The translations under genes and the position numbers were made by a program. From Chryseobacterium aureum (GTDB taxonomy: Bacteria; Bacteroidota; Bacteroidia; Flavobacteriales; Weeksellaceae), in NCBI RefSeq assembly GCF_003971235.1, contig NZ_CP034661.1, positions 1,736,001-1,800,000 of the forward strand: a stretch of DNA of 64,000 bases. The letters are read 5' to 3'. Positions 24,735-34,277 of the stretch are shown in pieces. The notes under the pieces are model-generated. The model ran no database searches, was not told where the DNA came from, and was given only the letters and a program-made list of their open reading frames with translations. Within the stretch, counting starts at the first letter, position 1. Each line of letters begins with the position of its first letter.

Positions 24735-24965
24735 ATGAAGTACATTCTTGAGTTAGTACTCACTGCCATTATTATTTTCTTTGTCTGGAATATTCTGAAA
24801 AGAATTTTCTTCAAGACATTTTACAGTTACCGTTTTAATAACAACAATCAGAACAACGAGCAGCAGGACCTACACAACTCGAATAAGAATAACAAAAAGA
24901 ACCTCAAATGGGATGCTGAAACGGTAGACTATGAAGAGGTGAAAGAGAGTAAAGACAAAAGGTAA
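24735..24965 (+). CDS. small membrane-anchored protein (DUF4834-like)
   Basis: 76 residues: one N-terminal TM helix (LELVLTAIIIFFVWNIL) followed by a short polar tail rich in N, Q, K and ending 'WDAETVDYEEVKES', as in DUF4834 proteins. Function unknown. Lies 31 nt before the YfhO gene and may be in its operon. Confidence 0.75.
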   Translation: MKYILELVLTAIIIFFVWNILKRIFFKTFYSYRFNNNNQNNEQQDLHNSNKNNKKNLKWDAETVDYEEVKESKDKR

Positions 24966-24996
24966 ATATTCCAAGAAATCAAAGATAATAACCAGC

Positions 24997-27537
24997 ATGG
25001 CAAAAAATAAAAACTTAATTTATATTGCAGCTTCATTAGCAGTATTTATAGTTTTGGCATTTTTATATTCCACTCCTGTATTTACAGGAAAACAGCTTTT
25101 CCAGCATGATATTGTGCAGTACAGAGGAGGAGCAAAAGAATTGCTCGACTACAGGGCTGATACCGGAAATGAAACCTACTGGAGTGACTCCATGTTTGGA
25201 GGAATGCCTACCTATCAGATGGGAAGCCAGTTTAAAGGTGACATCATCAAAAAAATAGACAGCAATCTGAATTTCCTGCCAAGGCCGGTAAATTATCTCT
25301 TCCTGCTTTTTGCAGGTTTTTTCCTTTTGGGAATGGTGGTAGTCAGAAACTGGAAGTATGCACTCTTAGGAGCCACTTTCTTCGGGCTTTCTACCTATTT
25401 TTACATTATTATTGCAGCCGGACATAATGGTAAAGTAAACACGATTGAATATTTTGCCCCGCTTTTAGCCGGAATTTTACTCGTTTATATCAGAAAACAA
25501 TACATCTGGGGATTCATCGTCACGACCCTCTTTATGGGGTTACAGATTGCTGCCAATCACCCGCAGATGACGTATTACCTTTTCCTGGCTTTAGGATTTT
25601 TATTCCTTTCTGAACTGATCAGAGCGATCCAGAAAAAGACACCCATGAAGCACTTCCTGATTTCATCGGGAATTATTGCTGCATCCTGTATTATCGGGGT
25701 TGGAATGAACTCGCAGAGAATCATGGCGAATTCTGAGTATGTAAAAGAAACCGTTCGTGGAAAACAGATTTTAGATAACGACAGCCATACATCCGGAAAA
25801 TCCGGAATGGACAAAGAAAGTATGCTGATGTGGAGCTACGGACAGCTTGAAACTTTAAATCTCTTCATCCCAAGATTAATGGGAGGAGGAAGCCAGGAGC
25901 CGGAAGGAAAAGAAATGATGAATAAAGTTCAGGAGCTGGTTCAGGAAAATGTAGGTTCACAGGCAGAAATGGACAGAATCTCCAAAGGTTTCGGCGGAAT
26001 GACTTACTGGGGAGACCAGCCGGGAACTTCCGGACCTGCTTATCAGGGAGCCATTGTGTGTTTCCTTGCAGTACTGGGATTTTTCTTTGCATCGAAGAAA
26101 TACCGTTACTGGATTTTAGGAGCTTCTATATTGACCATTTTACTGGCCTGGGGAAGCAATTTCATGCCTTTATCTGACTTCTTTATTGATTATGTACCGT
26201 TCTATAATAAATTCAGAGCACCTTCTTCGATCTTAGTAGTGGTAGAATTACTGTTTCCATTGATTGCCATTCTGGGATTATACAAATTCTTCACGGATGA
26301 AAAACTGACTGAAGAATACAAACAGAAAATTCTTCTTTATGTAAGTGGCGGAACTTTAGGATTGCTATTGATTCTTTTAATCTTTGGAAAATCATTATTA
26401 GGATTTTCAACAGAAGGAGAAAAGACCTATTTCCCTCCTTTCCTGCTGGATTATCTTGTAGATGAGAGGTATAAATTATTCAGAATAGATGCTATAAAAG
26501 CATTTATCTATGTTGCCATTACAGCAGCAACTCTGTTCTTAACTTTAAAGAAAAAGCTTAATCAGAATATTGCTTTAGTAGTAATAGGAGTCGTGAGTTT
26601 ATTTGATCTTTGGACGGTAAACAAACGTTACTTAAATGATGAAAACTACGTAGATAAGATCTTTGCCGAAAATCCTTTCCAGACAGAAAGTTCTGACCTG
26701 TTGGCTGAAAAAGTTCAGGGAAATCCTAATCTGGAATCTATCTTAGCCAATGTGAACATTAACAAAACATTGGAAACCATTGCTGAAAAAGACAAAACAC
26801 ACTACAGAATTTACAACCAGACACTGGGAGTGACAAGTGAAACCAATACGTCTTATTTTAAAGCTTCAATTGGTGGTTATCATGCTGTGAAATTAAGAAG
26901 ATATGATGATGTATTGAATGAGTATATCAACAATGTCGACAGTGTAAAAACGCCTAATGTATTAAACTTATTAAATGCTAAATATCTGGTGTTTGGAGGG
27001 CCTGACCAGCCACAGGTGGTTCCTAATCCCAAAGCCAATGGAAATGCATGGTTTGTAAGCGACCTGAAGTTTGTGGATAGTCCTAATCAGGAAATTAAAT
27101 CGATCGGAACGGTCGATAACAAAAAGACAGCAGTTATTGCATCATCTGATAAAGCCTATTTTGCGGATAAACCAGTTCAGGCAGATTCTACAGCATTCAT
27201 CAATCTTACGAAATATCAGCCCAACGAACTTGAATTTAAATCTCAGTCGAAAACCCCTCAACTGGCAGTCTTCTCTGAAGTGTATTATCCTCACGGCTGG
27301 AAAGTTTTGGTAGACGAAAAAGAAGTGCCATACATCAAAGCAGATTATTTGCTTCGTGCAGTACATGTTCCGGCAGGAAATCACCACATCAGAATGGTTT
27401 TCGAACCGGAAGTCATTGAAAAAGGGAAATGGGTTTCTCTTCTTTCATTCGGATTATTTATCCTATTGTCTGCATTTGGAATTTTCTGGATGAATAAGAA
27501 CAAGAAAAAAGAGATTGCGGCTGGGCACAAAGCATAA
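24997..27537 (+). CDS. YfhO family multi-TM membrane protein
   Basis: 846 residues with about a dozen TM helices in the first 530 residues, followed by a large C-terminal extracytoplasmic domain and one last TM helix (SLLSFGLFILLSAFGIFWM). Family motifs such as 'GDSMFGGMPTYQMG'-like (here SDSMFGGMPTYQMG), 'AANHPQMTYYLF' and 'YNKFRAPSSILVVVEL' fit YfhO/GT-C-like proteins. In Gram-positives YfhO helps transfer sugars to wall polymers; here a lipid-linked sugar role in the envelope is an inference. Confidence 0.85.
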   Translation: MAKNKNLIYIAASLAVFIVLAFLYSTPVFTGKQLFQHDIVQYRGGAKELLDYRADTGNETYWSDSMFGGMPTYQMGSQFKGDIIKKIDSNLNFLPRPVNYLFLLFAGFFLLGMVVVRNWKYALLGATFFGLSTYFYIIIAAGHNGKVNTIEYFAPLLAGILLVYIRKQYIWGFIVTTLFMGLQIAANHPQMTYYLFLALGFLFLSELIRAIQKKTPMKHFLISSGIIAASCIIGVGMNSQRIMANSEYVKETVRGKQILDNDSHTSGKSGMDKESMLMWSYGQLETLNLFIPRLMGGGSQEPEGKEMMNKVQELVQENVGSQAEMDRISKGFGGMTYWGDQPGTSGPAYQGAIVCFLAVLGFFFASKKYRYWILGASILTILLAWGSNFMPLSDFFIDYVPFYNKFRAPSSILVVVELLFPLIAILGLYKFFTDEKLTEEYKQKILLYVSGGTLGLLLILLIFGKSLLGFSTEGEKTYFPPFLLDYLVDERYKLFRIDAIKAFIYVAITAATLFLTLKKKLNQNIALVVIGVVSLFDLWTVNKRYLNDENYVDKIFAENPFQTESSDLLAEKVQGNPNLESILANVNINKTLETIAEKDKTHYRIYNQTLGVTSETNTSYFKASIGGYHAVKLRRYDDVLNEYINNVDSVKTPNVLNLLNAKYLVFGGPDQPQVVPNPKANGNAWFVSDLKFVDSPNQEIKSIGTVDNKKTAVIASSDKAYFADKPVQADSTAFINLTKYQPNELEFKSQSKTPQLAVFSEVYYPHGWKVLVDEKEVPYIKADYLLRAVHVPAGNHHIRMVFEPEVIEKGKWVSLLSFGLFILLSAFGIFWMNKNKKKEIAAGHKA

Positions 27538-27554
27538 AATAATTATTGGAGTAT

Positions 27555-27592
27555 GTCATTCTGAATGAAGCATAGCGTAATGAAGAATCTCA
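27555..27592 (+). repeat. left arm of a 38-bp inverted repeat around a GIY-YIG gene
   Basis: GTCATTCTGAATGAAGCATA... (38 nt). Its reverse complement matches 27908-27945 at 33 of 38 positions. The two copies flank the GIY-YIG gene. Confidence 0.85.
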
Positions 27593-27601
27593 AAATCAAG
27601 C

Positions 27602-27910
27602 ATGAAAACGTTAGGTACACATAATTACTACGTCTATATACTGACTAATAAAATAAAAACAGTATTATATACAGGAGTTACCAACGAATTAAAGAACAGA
27701 TTATGTTGGCATAAAAATCCAGAAGCTATTGAAAAGAGTTTCACCTCAAAATATAAATGCTATTATTTGATATATTTTGAACACTTTGGTGATATTGACA
27801 CGGCAATAACACGAGAAAAGCAAATAAAAGGCTGGACCAGACAAAAGAAAGAAAACTTAATTAAAGAATTCAATCCAGATTGGAAATTTCTTAATGAAGA
27901 GATAGAGTGA
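27602..27910 (+). CDS. small GIY-YIG nuclease domain protein
   Basis: 102 residues that are almost entirely a GIY-YIG domain: 'NYYVYILTNKIKTVLYTGVTNEL' near residues 8-30, then Arg in 'KNRLCWHK', and Glu in 'ITREKQIKGW' (about residue 81), all positions of the fold's active site. It belongs to the UPF0213-like single-domain group. Inverted repeats flank it, and its TGA stop lies inside the right arm, which suggests a small mobile or repeat-borne gene. Biochemical activity is unproven. Confidence 0.85.
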   Translation: MKTLGTHNYYVYILTNKIKTVLYTGVTNELKNRLCWHKNPEAIEKSFTSKYKCYYLIYFEHFGDIDTAITREKQIKGWTRQKKENLIKEFNPDWKFLNEEIE

Positions 27911-27945
27911 GATTCTTCACTGCGCTCCGCTTCGTTCAGAATGAC
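27908..27945 (-). repeat. right arm of the 38-bp inverted repeat
   Basis: Complement of the left arm (27555-27592), 33/38 matching. The reverse strand reads GTCATTCTGAACGAAGCGGA... . The stop codon of the GIY-YIG gene is the first triplet of the arm. Confidence 0.85.
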
Positions 27946-27967
27946 AAAGACCATTTAAGCTAAGAAA

Positions 27968-29260
27968 ATGGAACAGAAGAAAATACTGATTATCACCTAT
28001 TACTGGCCTCCTGCGGGAGGTCCTGGTGTTCAAAGATGGCTGAAGTTTGCAAAATACCTGCCGGATTTCGGCTGGAAACCCATCATCTACACTCCCGAAA
28101 ATCCAAGCTACCCATTGCTGGATGAAACACTGATGAAAGATGTTCCTGAAAACATTGAAATGGTAAGAACCAAAATCTGGGAACCTTATCAGCTGGCTGA
28201 AAAACTGAATAAAAGCAATAAAAAATTTAAGGCCGGACAATTTGATGTAGGAAAAAATCAAAGCTGGAAATCTAAACTTTCCATTTGGGTAAGAGGTAAT
28301 TTTTTCATTCCGGATGCCAGAGTTTTTTGGGTAAAACCTTCAATTAAATTTCTGGAAAAATATCTGAAAGACAATACGATTGATACTATTGTCACTTCGG
28401 GTCCCCCCCACTCTCTTCATCTGATTGGCTTGGGACTGAAAAGCAAAATGCCCAACCTGAAATGGATTGCTGATTTCCGTGATCCATGGACAGAAATCTC
28501 CTATTACAAGCATTTGAAACTAACGAAAAGCTCGGATAAAAAACACCGTCAGCTGGAAAGTGCTGTATTCAGGAATGCCGATATCACACTGGCAACCAGT
28601 TATACGGATGCTGAAAACTTCAGGAAAGCCGGAGCTAATGCTATTTGTATAACGAATGGATTTGATGAAAGTGATTCAAGCAAAAAAGACGAAGAACCAA
28701 AGAATGGCAATAAGTTCACTCTAAGCTATATCGGGGTTCTGGAACAGCTTAGAAATCCGGAAAACCTATGGAAAGCACTTGATGAGCTGATCAAGGAAAA
28801 CGCTGATTTTGCAGCTGATTTTACATTAAAATTGGTAGGAAGAATAGATGATAAGATCCTTCAAACCATTGAAAATTCAAGGCTTAAAAAACATATCCTG
28901 AACCTTGGATATCTTGCACATGGTAAAGCGGTAGAAGAAATGCAGAATTCTGATCTGCTTCTGATCACCAATTTCCCGAATGAATCTTCCCAAGGAATTA
29001 TTCCCGGAAAAATATTTGAATATCTCGCATCAGGAAAACAGATTCTCTCATTCGGTCCGGAAAAAGCAGATGTTGCAAAAATTCTGGAAGAAACCCAAAC
29101 CGGAAAGCATTTTAACTATCAGGATGCAGAAACCGTCAAAAAGTTTATTCTTGAAAAATTTGAACTTTGGAAAAATGGCAGCCTTCTCAAAAACACTCAA
29201 AATATTGAACAGTTTTCAAGAAAAAACCTTACCCGTCAATTGACTGAGGTTTTGAAATAA
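27968..29260 (+). CDS. glycosyltransferase, GT4-like
   Basis: 430 residues, a two-Rossmann-fold (GT-B) glycosyltransferase. N-terminal 'LIITYYWPPAGGPGVQRWLKFAKYL', a donor-side 'YIGVLEQLRNPENLWKALDEL', and C-terminal 'ESSQGIIPGKIFEYLASGKQIL' with the E-x7-E-like region of GT4 enzymes. Probably transfers a sugar for envelope polysaccharide or glycolipid; acceptor unknown. The gene is close to YfhO and may serve the same process. Confidence 0.85.
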   Translation: MEQKKILIITYYWPPAGGPGVQRWLKFAKYLPDFGWKPIIYTPENPSYPLLDETLMKDVPENIEMVRTKIWEPYQLAEKLNKSNKKFKAGQFDVGKNQSWKSKLSIWVRGNFFIPDARVFWVKPSIKFLEKYLKDNTIDTIVTSGPPHSLHLIGLGLKSKMPNLKWIADFRDPWTEISYYKHLKLTKSSDKKHRQLESAVFRNADITLATSYTDAENFRKAGANAICITNGFDESDSSKKDEEPKNGNKFTLSYIGVLEQLRNPENLWKALDELIKENADFAADFTLKLVGRIDDKILQTIENSRLKKHILNLGYLAHGKAVEEMQNSDLLLITNFPNESSQGIIPGKIFEYLASGKQILSFGPEKADVAKILEETQTGKHFNYQDAETVKKFILEKFELWKNGSLLKNTQNIEQFSRKNLTRQLTEVLK

Positions 29261-29328
29261 AAAAGGAATGGAAGTTAGATGCCGGGAGCTGGAAGTTATT
29301 CCGTCTATCCGCTTCTAACTTCTAACTT

Positions 29329-29988
29329 CTATATCGTCCACTGGTCATTCAAAACCGCAACCAGATAATATTTACCCTGAAATTCCTCAAACACAAAACG
29401 AACCGTTTTCCAGTCCATATTGCCATATTTTTCAGTTCCTTTGATATAGTTTTCAGTGAAGTCGTCTTTAGGATAGATTTCCTTTAAATTATTCAGAGAA
29501 TTACCTCCACCAATGAATTTATTAAGCGAATACTGTGATGCAGTAAAATCTTTAGAAAACACCCATTGACTCAGATAATCATTGATCGTTGCTTTATAAG
29601 GGTCTCCGGAACCATCATGTGCTCCCCATGTAAACAGTGTTTTGGTAGGCTGATATTTTTCAAAATCGGCTTTGGAAAAATGTTTATCTGCTTTTACATC
29701 TACAAAAGCATACATGGAAAAACGGATTCCTTTTTCAGGATGAATCAAAGAGGCAAAAGTGGAATAATCTTTATCTTTCAGTGCTTTCAAAACCTCATCG
29801 TTAATCTGCTTTAAAGCAGTTTCTTTATGAACCGTATTCTGAACGGCTCCTGCACTGTCAACTTTATTTTGCGCAATGGAATCAATTTGATTGGGAACAG
29901 GTTTGCCAGCCTCCTTTTTACAGGCAGTAGCAACTCCCAGAACTAATACTGTACTCATAGCCAATAGGGGAATAAATCTTTTTTTCAT
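29329..29988 (-). CDS. lipoprotein of unknown function
   Basis: 219 residues from ATG at 29988 (an upstream start at 30033 would precede the signal peptide). Lipobox VLGVATACKKEAG. The mature part has 'INDEVLKALKDKDYSTFASLIHPEKGIRFSMYAFVDVKADKHFSKADFEKY', reminiscent of an NTF2-like/DUF-type fold, but I cannot assign it. The downstream region (29261-29328) contains AGTTAGA/TCTAACTT inverted repeats, which look like dispersed host repeats. Confidence 0.7.
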   Translation of the reverse strand: MKKRFIPLLAMSTVLVLGVATACKKEAGKPVPNQIDSIAQNKVDSAGAVQNTVHKETALKQINDEVLKALKDKDYSTFASLIHPEKGIRFSMYAFVDVKADKHFSKADFEKYQPTKTLFTWGAHDGSGDPYKATINDYLSQWVFSKDFTASQYSLNKFIGGGNSLNNLKEIYPKDDFTENYIKGTEKYGNMDWKTVRFVFEEFQGKYYLVAVLNDQWTI

Positions 29989-30100
29989 ATTATAAATTTT
30001 GTAGTGGACAAAAAACTCCAAAACTGATGCCAACCGCTATAATTCATAAATGATAAATAATAAATGATAATTCTTAATTCATAATTTACAATTTCAGCCG

Positions 30101-30108
30101 TACCTTTG
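30101..30108 (+). promoter_or_regulatory. -7 promoter element (TACCTTTG) abutting the ypdA start
   Basis: TACCTTTG fits TAnnTTTG and ends four bases before the ATG at 30113, predicting a leaderless or nearly leaderless mRNA. No clear -33 box. Confidence 0.5.
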
Positions 30109-30112
30109 TTGT

Positions 30113-31078
30113 ATGGAAATTTTGGACATTCTCATTATCGGAGCCGGGCCTATCGGTCTAAACTGTGCTCTTGAAGCTCAAAAAAATAACCTTAGTCATT
30201 TGATCATAGAAAAAGGAACTATTGTCAACTCACTGTACAATTACCCCTTATATATGCGTTTTTTCTCTACAGCGGAGAAACTGGAAATTGATGAGATCCC
30301 TTTTATTTCTACAGCTCCCAAACCGGGAAGACAGGAAGCATTAGAATATTATCAGGGAATTGCACGACAGAAAAAGCTGAACATCCATCTCTATGAAAAG
30401 GTAGTAAATGTTTCGAAAAACAATGGAATATTTGAAATCAAAACGACCCGATCAGCTTATCGGGCCCAAAATGTAGTGATTGCTACCGGGTTTTATGACA
30501 TTCCCAATTTGATGAATATTCCTGGCGAAGACCTTCCGAAGGTAAAACACTATTATACGGAACCTTATCCTTATGCAAAACAGAAAATTGTAGTGGTTGG
30601 TTCAAGCAATTCTGCTGTAGATGCAGCGCTGGAAACCTACAGAAAAGGAGCTGAAGTTACTATGATTGTACGCCATTCCGGGATTTCAAAAAGTGTAAAA
30701 TATTGGGTAAAACCTGATATCGAAAACCGAATTGCTGAAGGCAGCATTCAAGCATATTTTAATGCAGAAATGATCGAAATTAAAGAAAAAACAGTTGTTT
30801 TTAAAGATGAGCATGGAGAATTTCATGAAATTTCCAATGATTTTGTGCTGGCTATGACAGGCTATCTTCCGGATTTTGATTTTCTGAGAAAATCTGGAAT
30901 TGAACTGAATGGAGATTGCCTGAATCCGTTTTACAATACCGAAACGATGGAAACCAATATCCCCAACCTTTATCTTGCAGGAGTGGTTTGCGGAGGAAAA
31001 GACACGCATCTCTGGTTCATTGAGAATTCGAGAATTCATGCAGATATGATTATCTGTTCAATTCTTTCTAAACTTTAG
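30113..31078 (+). CDS. ypdA: YpdA family bacillithiol-disulfide reductase (putative)
   Basis: 321 residues; a two-dinucleotide-domain flavoprotein. FAD site GAGPIG near residue 10 and NAD(P)H site GSSNSAVDAA near residues 163-172, with ATGFYD between. The N-terminal 'DILIIGAGPIGLNCALEAQKNNLSHLIIEKG' and the absence of a CxxC redox pair place it in the YpdA group rather than thioredoxin reductases. YpdA reduces bacillithiol disulfide; Bacteroidetes contain bacillithiol pathways, though no bsh gene is in this window. Confidence 0.85.
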   Translation: MEILDILIIGAGPIGLNCALEAQKNNLSHLIIEKGTIVNSLYNYPLYMRFFSTAEKLEIDEIPFISTAPKPGRQEALEYYQGIARQKKLNIHLYEKVVNVSKNNGIFEIKTTRSAYRAQNVVIATGFYDIPNLMNIPGEDLPKVKHYYTEPYPYAKQKIVVVGSSNSAVDAALETYRKGAEVTMIVRHSGISKSVKYWVKPDIENRIAEGSIQAYFNAEMIEIKEKTVVFKDEHGEFHEISNDFVLAMTGYLPDFDFLRKSGIELNGDCLNPFYNTETMETNIPNLYLAGVVCGGKDTHLWFIENSRIHADMIICSILSKL

Positions 31079-31101
31079 AACAGCTCATCTGTTTATCTAA
31101 A

Positions 31102-31142
31102 AAAGTCTCGGGCAATTTCGTAGAAATTGCCCGAGACTTTTG
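31102..31142. terminator. bidirectional intrinsic terminator
   Basis: A perfect 18-bp stem (AAAGTCTCGGGCAATTTC / GAAATTGCCCGAGACTTT) with a GTA loop between convergent ypdA and MFS genes. Confidence 0.92.
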
Positions 31143-31170
31143 TTATATCCGTGAATCCGATTGATGCACT

Positions 31171-32409
31171 TTATGCTGCATCTTCTTTCACTCTGTTTTT
31201 GTCCCTAAGCATCCATGGAATAATGAAGTAGAAACCAATGGCAATAAATGCAGCCAGGACTCCCGTTCCAATCCACAGGATATTAAATCCTGATTTTTCT
31301 GCAATCAGTGTTCCTATATAAGGAGTAACAATAAATGCAATGGAAAATGACATTCCGTTCAATCCCATATAAGCTCCTTTATTGTTTTCCCCTGAACGTA
31401 ATGCTGTGATTGTTGACATAAATGGGAGTGTCCAGATTTCTCCTACACATAATAATGTCATAGACAAAACCAGGGTAATCATACTGTAATCAAAAGCCAG
31501 CATGGCATAGGAAATTCCGCACAGAAAAGTTCCGAACAGCATGGTAAAGGCTAATGTGAAATATTTCTCAGCAACCTGCACCAGCCCCATTTCCAGCAAT
31601 ACAATCAGAAATCCGCTGTACCCCAGAATATAACCGATATTTTGCTGGCTTAAATGCGCAGTATCCTTATAAAATATCGTCAGCGTACTGAATAACTGGA
31701 AGAAACATATGGCAAACAGCATACAGAAAGCACAGTAAATTAAAAACTTACCATCGCGGTAAGGAGAGCTTTCTTTTTTAACGATGACAGCTTCTTTTAC
31801 TGTTTTAGCTTTCTGTTTCGCTACTCTTGCGCGATTCTTAAAGAACCAGATATACATTAATCCTGCCAGCAAAGCACCCAAGGCATTGCTGAAAAAGAGA
31901 AACTCATAAGAAATAGCAGATAAAATGCCTCCCAATGCCGGTCCGATGGAAAAACCAAGATTGACCGCCATTCTGTTCAGTGAAAAAGCTCTGGTGATAT
32001 TTTCAGGTTTTGCATATTTGGTGATCGCCACAGAGTTGGCAGGCCGAAAAGTTTCGCTCACAATACTTTGGGCCAAAATAATCCCAGCCAAACCAGCTTC
32101 CGTTGTAAAAAGCGGAATCATACAGAATAAAGGCACACTGAGAAGCAAACTCAGGCTCTGCACCCTGTATTCTCCTATCTTATCCGTGATCATTCCTCCC
32201 AGCCATGATCCGATAACTGAACCTATTCCAAAAAAGCTGAGTACAATTCCGGAATTTTCAATACTGAAATGTAAATGATTCGTCATGTAAACTCCCAGAA
32301 ACGGAAGTACCATAGAACCGGCCCTGTTGATGAGCATTACCAACGCCAGCATCCAACTCTCCTGCGAGAGTCCTTTGAACGAATTGGTATATATGTTTAT
32401 TAGTTTCAC
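31171..32409 (-). CDS. MFS transporter
   Basis: 412 residues with 12 predicted TM helices in two halves joined by a charged loop near residues 195-215 (NRARVAKQKAKTVKEAVIVKKE). The first inter-helix loop carries 'GSWLGGMITDKIGEYRVQ', the MFS signature after helix 2. Probably a drug- or metabolite-efflux permease; the substrate cannot be predicted. Own downstream bidirectional terminator. Confidence 0.9.
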   Translation of the reverse strand: MKLINIYTNSFKGLSQESWMLALVMLINRAGSMVLPFLGVYMTNHLHFSIENSGIVLSFFGIGSVIGSWLGGMITDKIGEYRVQSLSLLLSVPLFCMIPLFTTEAGLAGIILAQSIVSETFRPANSVAITKYAKPENITRAFSLNRMAVNLGFSIGPALGGILSAISYEFLFFSNALGALLAGLMYIWFFKNRARVAKQKAKTVKEAVIVKKESSPYRDGKFLIYCAFCMLFAICFFQLFSTLTIFYKDTAHLSQQNIGYILGYSGFLIVLLEMGLVQVAEKYFTLAFTMLFGTFLCGISYAMLAFDYSMITLVLSMTLLCVGEIWTLPFMSTITALRSGENNKGAYMGLNGMSFSIAFIVTPYIGTLIAEKSGFNILWIGTGVLAAFIAIGFYFIIPWMLRDKNRVKEDAA

Positions 32410-32499
32410 AATCTTTAAAATTTTTAATTAATAATCTGTACCTGATTCAGTAGTATTGAGTTTTGTGAAATTGTAAGCACTTTCATCCATATCATCAAT

Positions 32500-32534
32500 A
32501 AAAAAAACAGGACTTAAAAAAATAAGCCCTGTTT
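32500..32534 (-). terminator. intrinsic terminator of glnS
   Basis: Minus strand: AAACAGGGCTTA / TAAGTCCTGTTT with one mismatch, followed by a T-run (plus-strand A-run at 32500-32507). Confidence 0.8.
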
Positions 32535-32559
32535 CATTTATATCTGTATAAATAAAATT

Positions 32560-34233
32560 TTACTCCGGCTTATAAGAGTCTTTTAACGTCACAGTTCTGT
32601 TGAACACAAAATTAGTGTCCGTAGAATCCTGATCTTTTGTAAAATAGCCTATTCTCTGGAACTGAAGCGGTTCTCCCACAGCAACCTCTCTCAGACCTGG
32701 CTCTGCAAATCCTTTCACAATGGTTACCGATTCAGGGTTGATGAAGTTTAGGAAGTCTACATCTTTTTCCGCATCAGGCTGCTCTACAGTAAACAGGTGG
32801 TTGTAAGTTCTCACCTCTACAGGAAGAGCATGTTTGGCAGATACCCAGTGTAAAGTACCTTTTACTTTTCTTACACTTTCTTCTGTTCCGCTTCCTGATT
32901 TACTTTTCTCATCATAGGTAGCATAAATAGTAGTGATCTCTCCATTTTCGTCCTTCTCTACTCTTTCCGCTTTGATGATGTAGGCAGATTTCAAACGAAC
33001 TTCGCCACCTAATTTAAGTCTGAAGAATTTATTGTTAGCTTCCTCTTTGAAGTCTTCACGTTCAATGTACAATTCTCTTGAGAACGGTATTTCTCTTGTT
33101 CCTGCATTTTCCTGTTCAGGATTGTTCTCTGTTTCCAGCCATTCTTCTTTATCTTCAGGATAATTTTCGATCACTAGTTTCACTGGATCTACCACTGCCA
33201 TTACACGCTTCGCCACCTTATTAAGGTCTTCACGTACACAGAAGTCAAGCAGCTGGATTTCGATAAGATTTTCTCTTTTCGCTACCCCTACCTTCTCTAT
33301 AAAGTTTCTGATGGAAGCAGGAGTATACCCTTTTCTTCTCATTCCGGAAATAGTAGGCATTCTGGGATCATCCCATCCGGTTACAACCCCTTCAGCCACT
33401 AATCTCTGTAACTTTCTCTTGGAAGTAATCATATAGGAAACATTCATCCTCGCAAATTCTCTCTGCTTGTTTTTAACCTTTCCTTCTTCGTAAACCTGAT
33501 CCAGATACCAGTTGTACAAAGGTCTGTGATTTTCAAACTCCAAAGAGCAAAGTGAGTGCGAAATTTGCTCAATATAATCGGATTCTCCATGAGCCCAGTC
33601 GTACATCGGATAAATTTTCCAGGCTGTACCGGTTCTGTGGTGCGGCTTATTCAAAATTCTGTACATCACAGGGTCACGCATATTCATGTTAGGTGAAACC
33701 ATGTCGATTTTGGCACGAAGAGACATTGAACCGCTTTCAAATTCCCCGTTTTTCATTCTCTCGAATAAATCTAATGATTCTTCAACAGGACGGTTTCTGT
33801 ACGGAGATTCAATTCCCGGTTCTGCAGGATTTTTTCTCTGCTCGGTAATCACTTCAGACGGCTGCTCATCTACGTAAGCTTTTCCTTCTTTAATAAGCTG
33901 AACTGCCCAATCGTAAAGCTGCTGGAAGTAATCGGATGCATACAAAACTTTATCCCATTTGAAACCTAACCATTCTACGTCTTTCATGATAGAATCTACA
34001 AATTCCTGCTCTTCTTTTTCAGGGTTCGTATCATCAAAACGAAGGTTTACGGGAGCATTGTATTTTTCACCCAGACCAAAGTTGATACAGATTGCTTTTG
34101 TATGTCCTACATGCAGATATCCATTCGGTTCAGGCGGAAAACGGAAACGGATCTGATCTCTCTTCAGACCGTTTGCCAGATCATCTTCAATAATTTGCTC
34201 AATAAAATTGAGTGATTTTTTTTCTTCTTCCAT
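32560..34233 (-). CDS. glnS: glutamine--tRNA ligase
   Basis: 557 residues of the class I GlnRS. HIGH-like motif in 'FRFPPEPNGYLHVGHTKA' (residues about 27-44) and the KMSKS-equivalent in 'SYMITSKRKLQ' (about 270-280), with the C-terminal beta-barrel anticodon-binding domain complete. It charges tRNA-Gln; presence of GlnS implies direct glutaminylation rather than sole use of the GatCAB route. Confidence 0.96.
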   Translation of the reverse strand: MEEEKKSLNFIEQIIEDDLANGLKRDQIRFRFPPEPNGYLHVGHTKAICINFGLGEKYNAPVNLRFDDTNPEKEEQEFVDSIMKDVEWLGFKWDKVLYASDYFQQLYDWAVQLIKEGKAYVDEQPSEVITEQRKNPAEPGIESPYRNRPVEESLDLFERMKNGEFESGSMSLRAKIDMVSPNMNMRDPVMYRILNKPHHRTGTAWKIYPMYDWAHGESDYIEQISHSLCSLEFENHRPLYNWYLDQVYEEGKVKNKQREFARMNVSYMITSKRKLQRLVAEGVVTGWDDPRMPTISGMRRKGYTPASIRNFIEKVGVAKRENLIEIQLLDFCVREDLNKVAKRVMAVVDPVKLVIENYPEDKEEWLETENNPEQENAGTREIPFSRELYIEREDFKEEANNKFFRLKLGGEVRLKSAYIIKAERVEKDENGEITTIYATYDEKSKSGSGTEESVRKVKGTLHWVSAKHALPVEVRTYNHLFTVEQPDAEKDVDFLNFINPESVTIVKGFAEPGLREVAVGEPLQFQRIGYFTKDQDSTDTNFVFNRTVTLKDSYKPE

Positions 34234-34269
34234 TAAAGTAGCTTTTATTTTTTAGCAAAAAAAGTTTTA

Positions 34270-34277
34270 CAAAGTTA
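34270..34277 (-). promoter_or_regulatory. -7 promoter element (TAACTTTG) for glnS
   Basis: TAACTTTG on the minus strand, overlapping the 3' end of the upstream patatin-like gene; about 36 nt before the glnS ATG. Confidence 0.55.
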
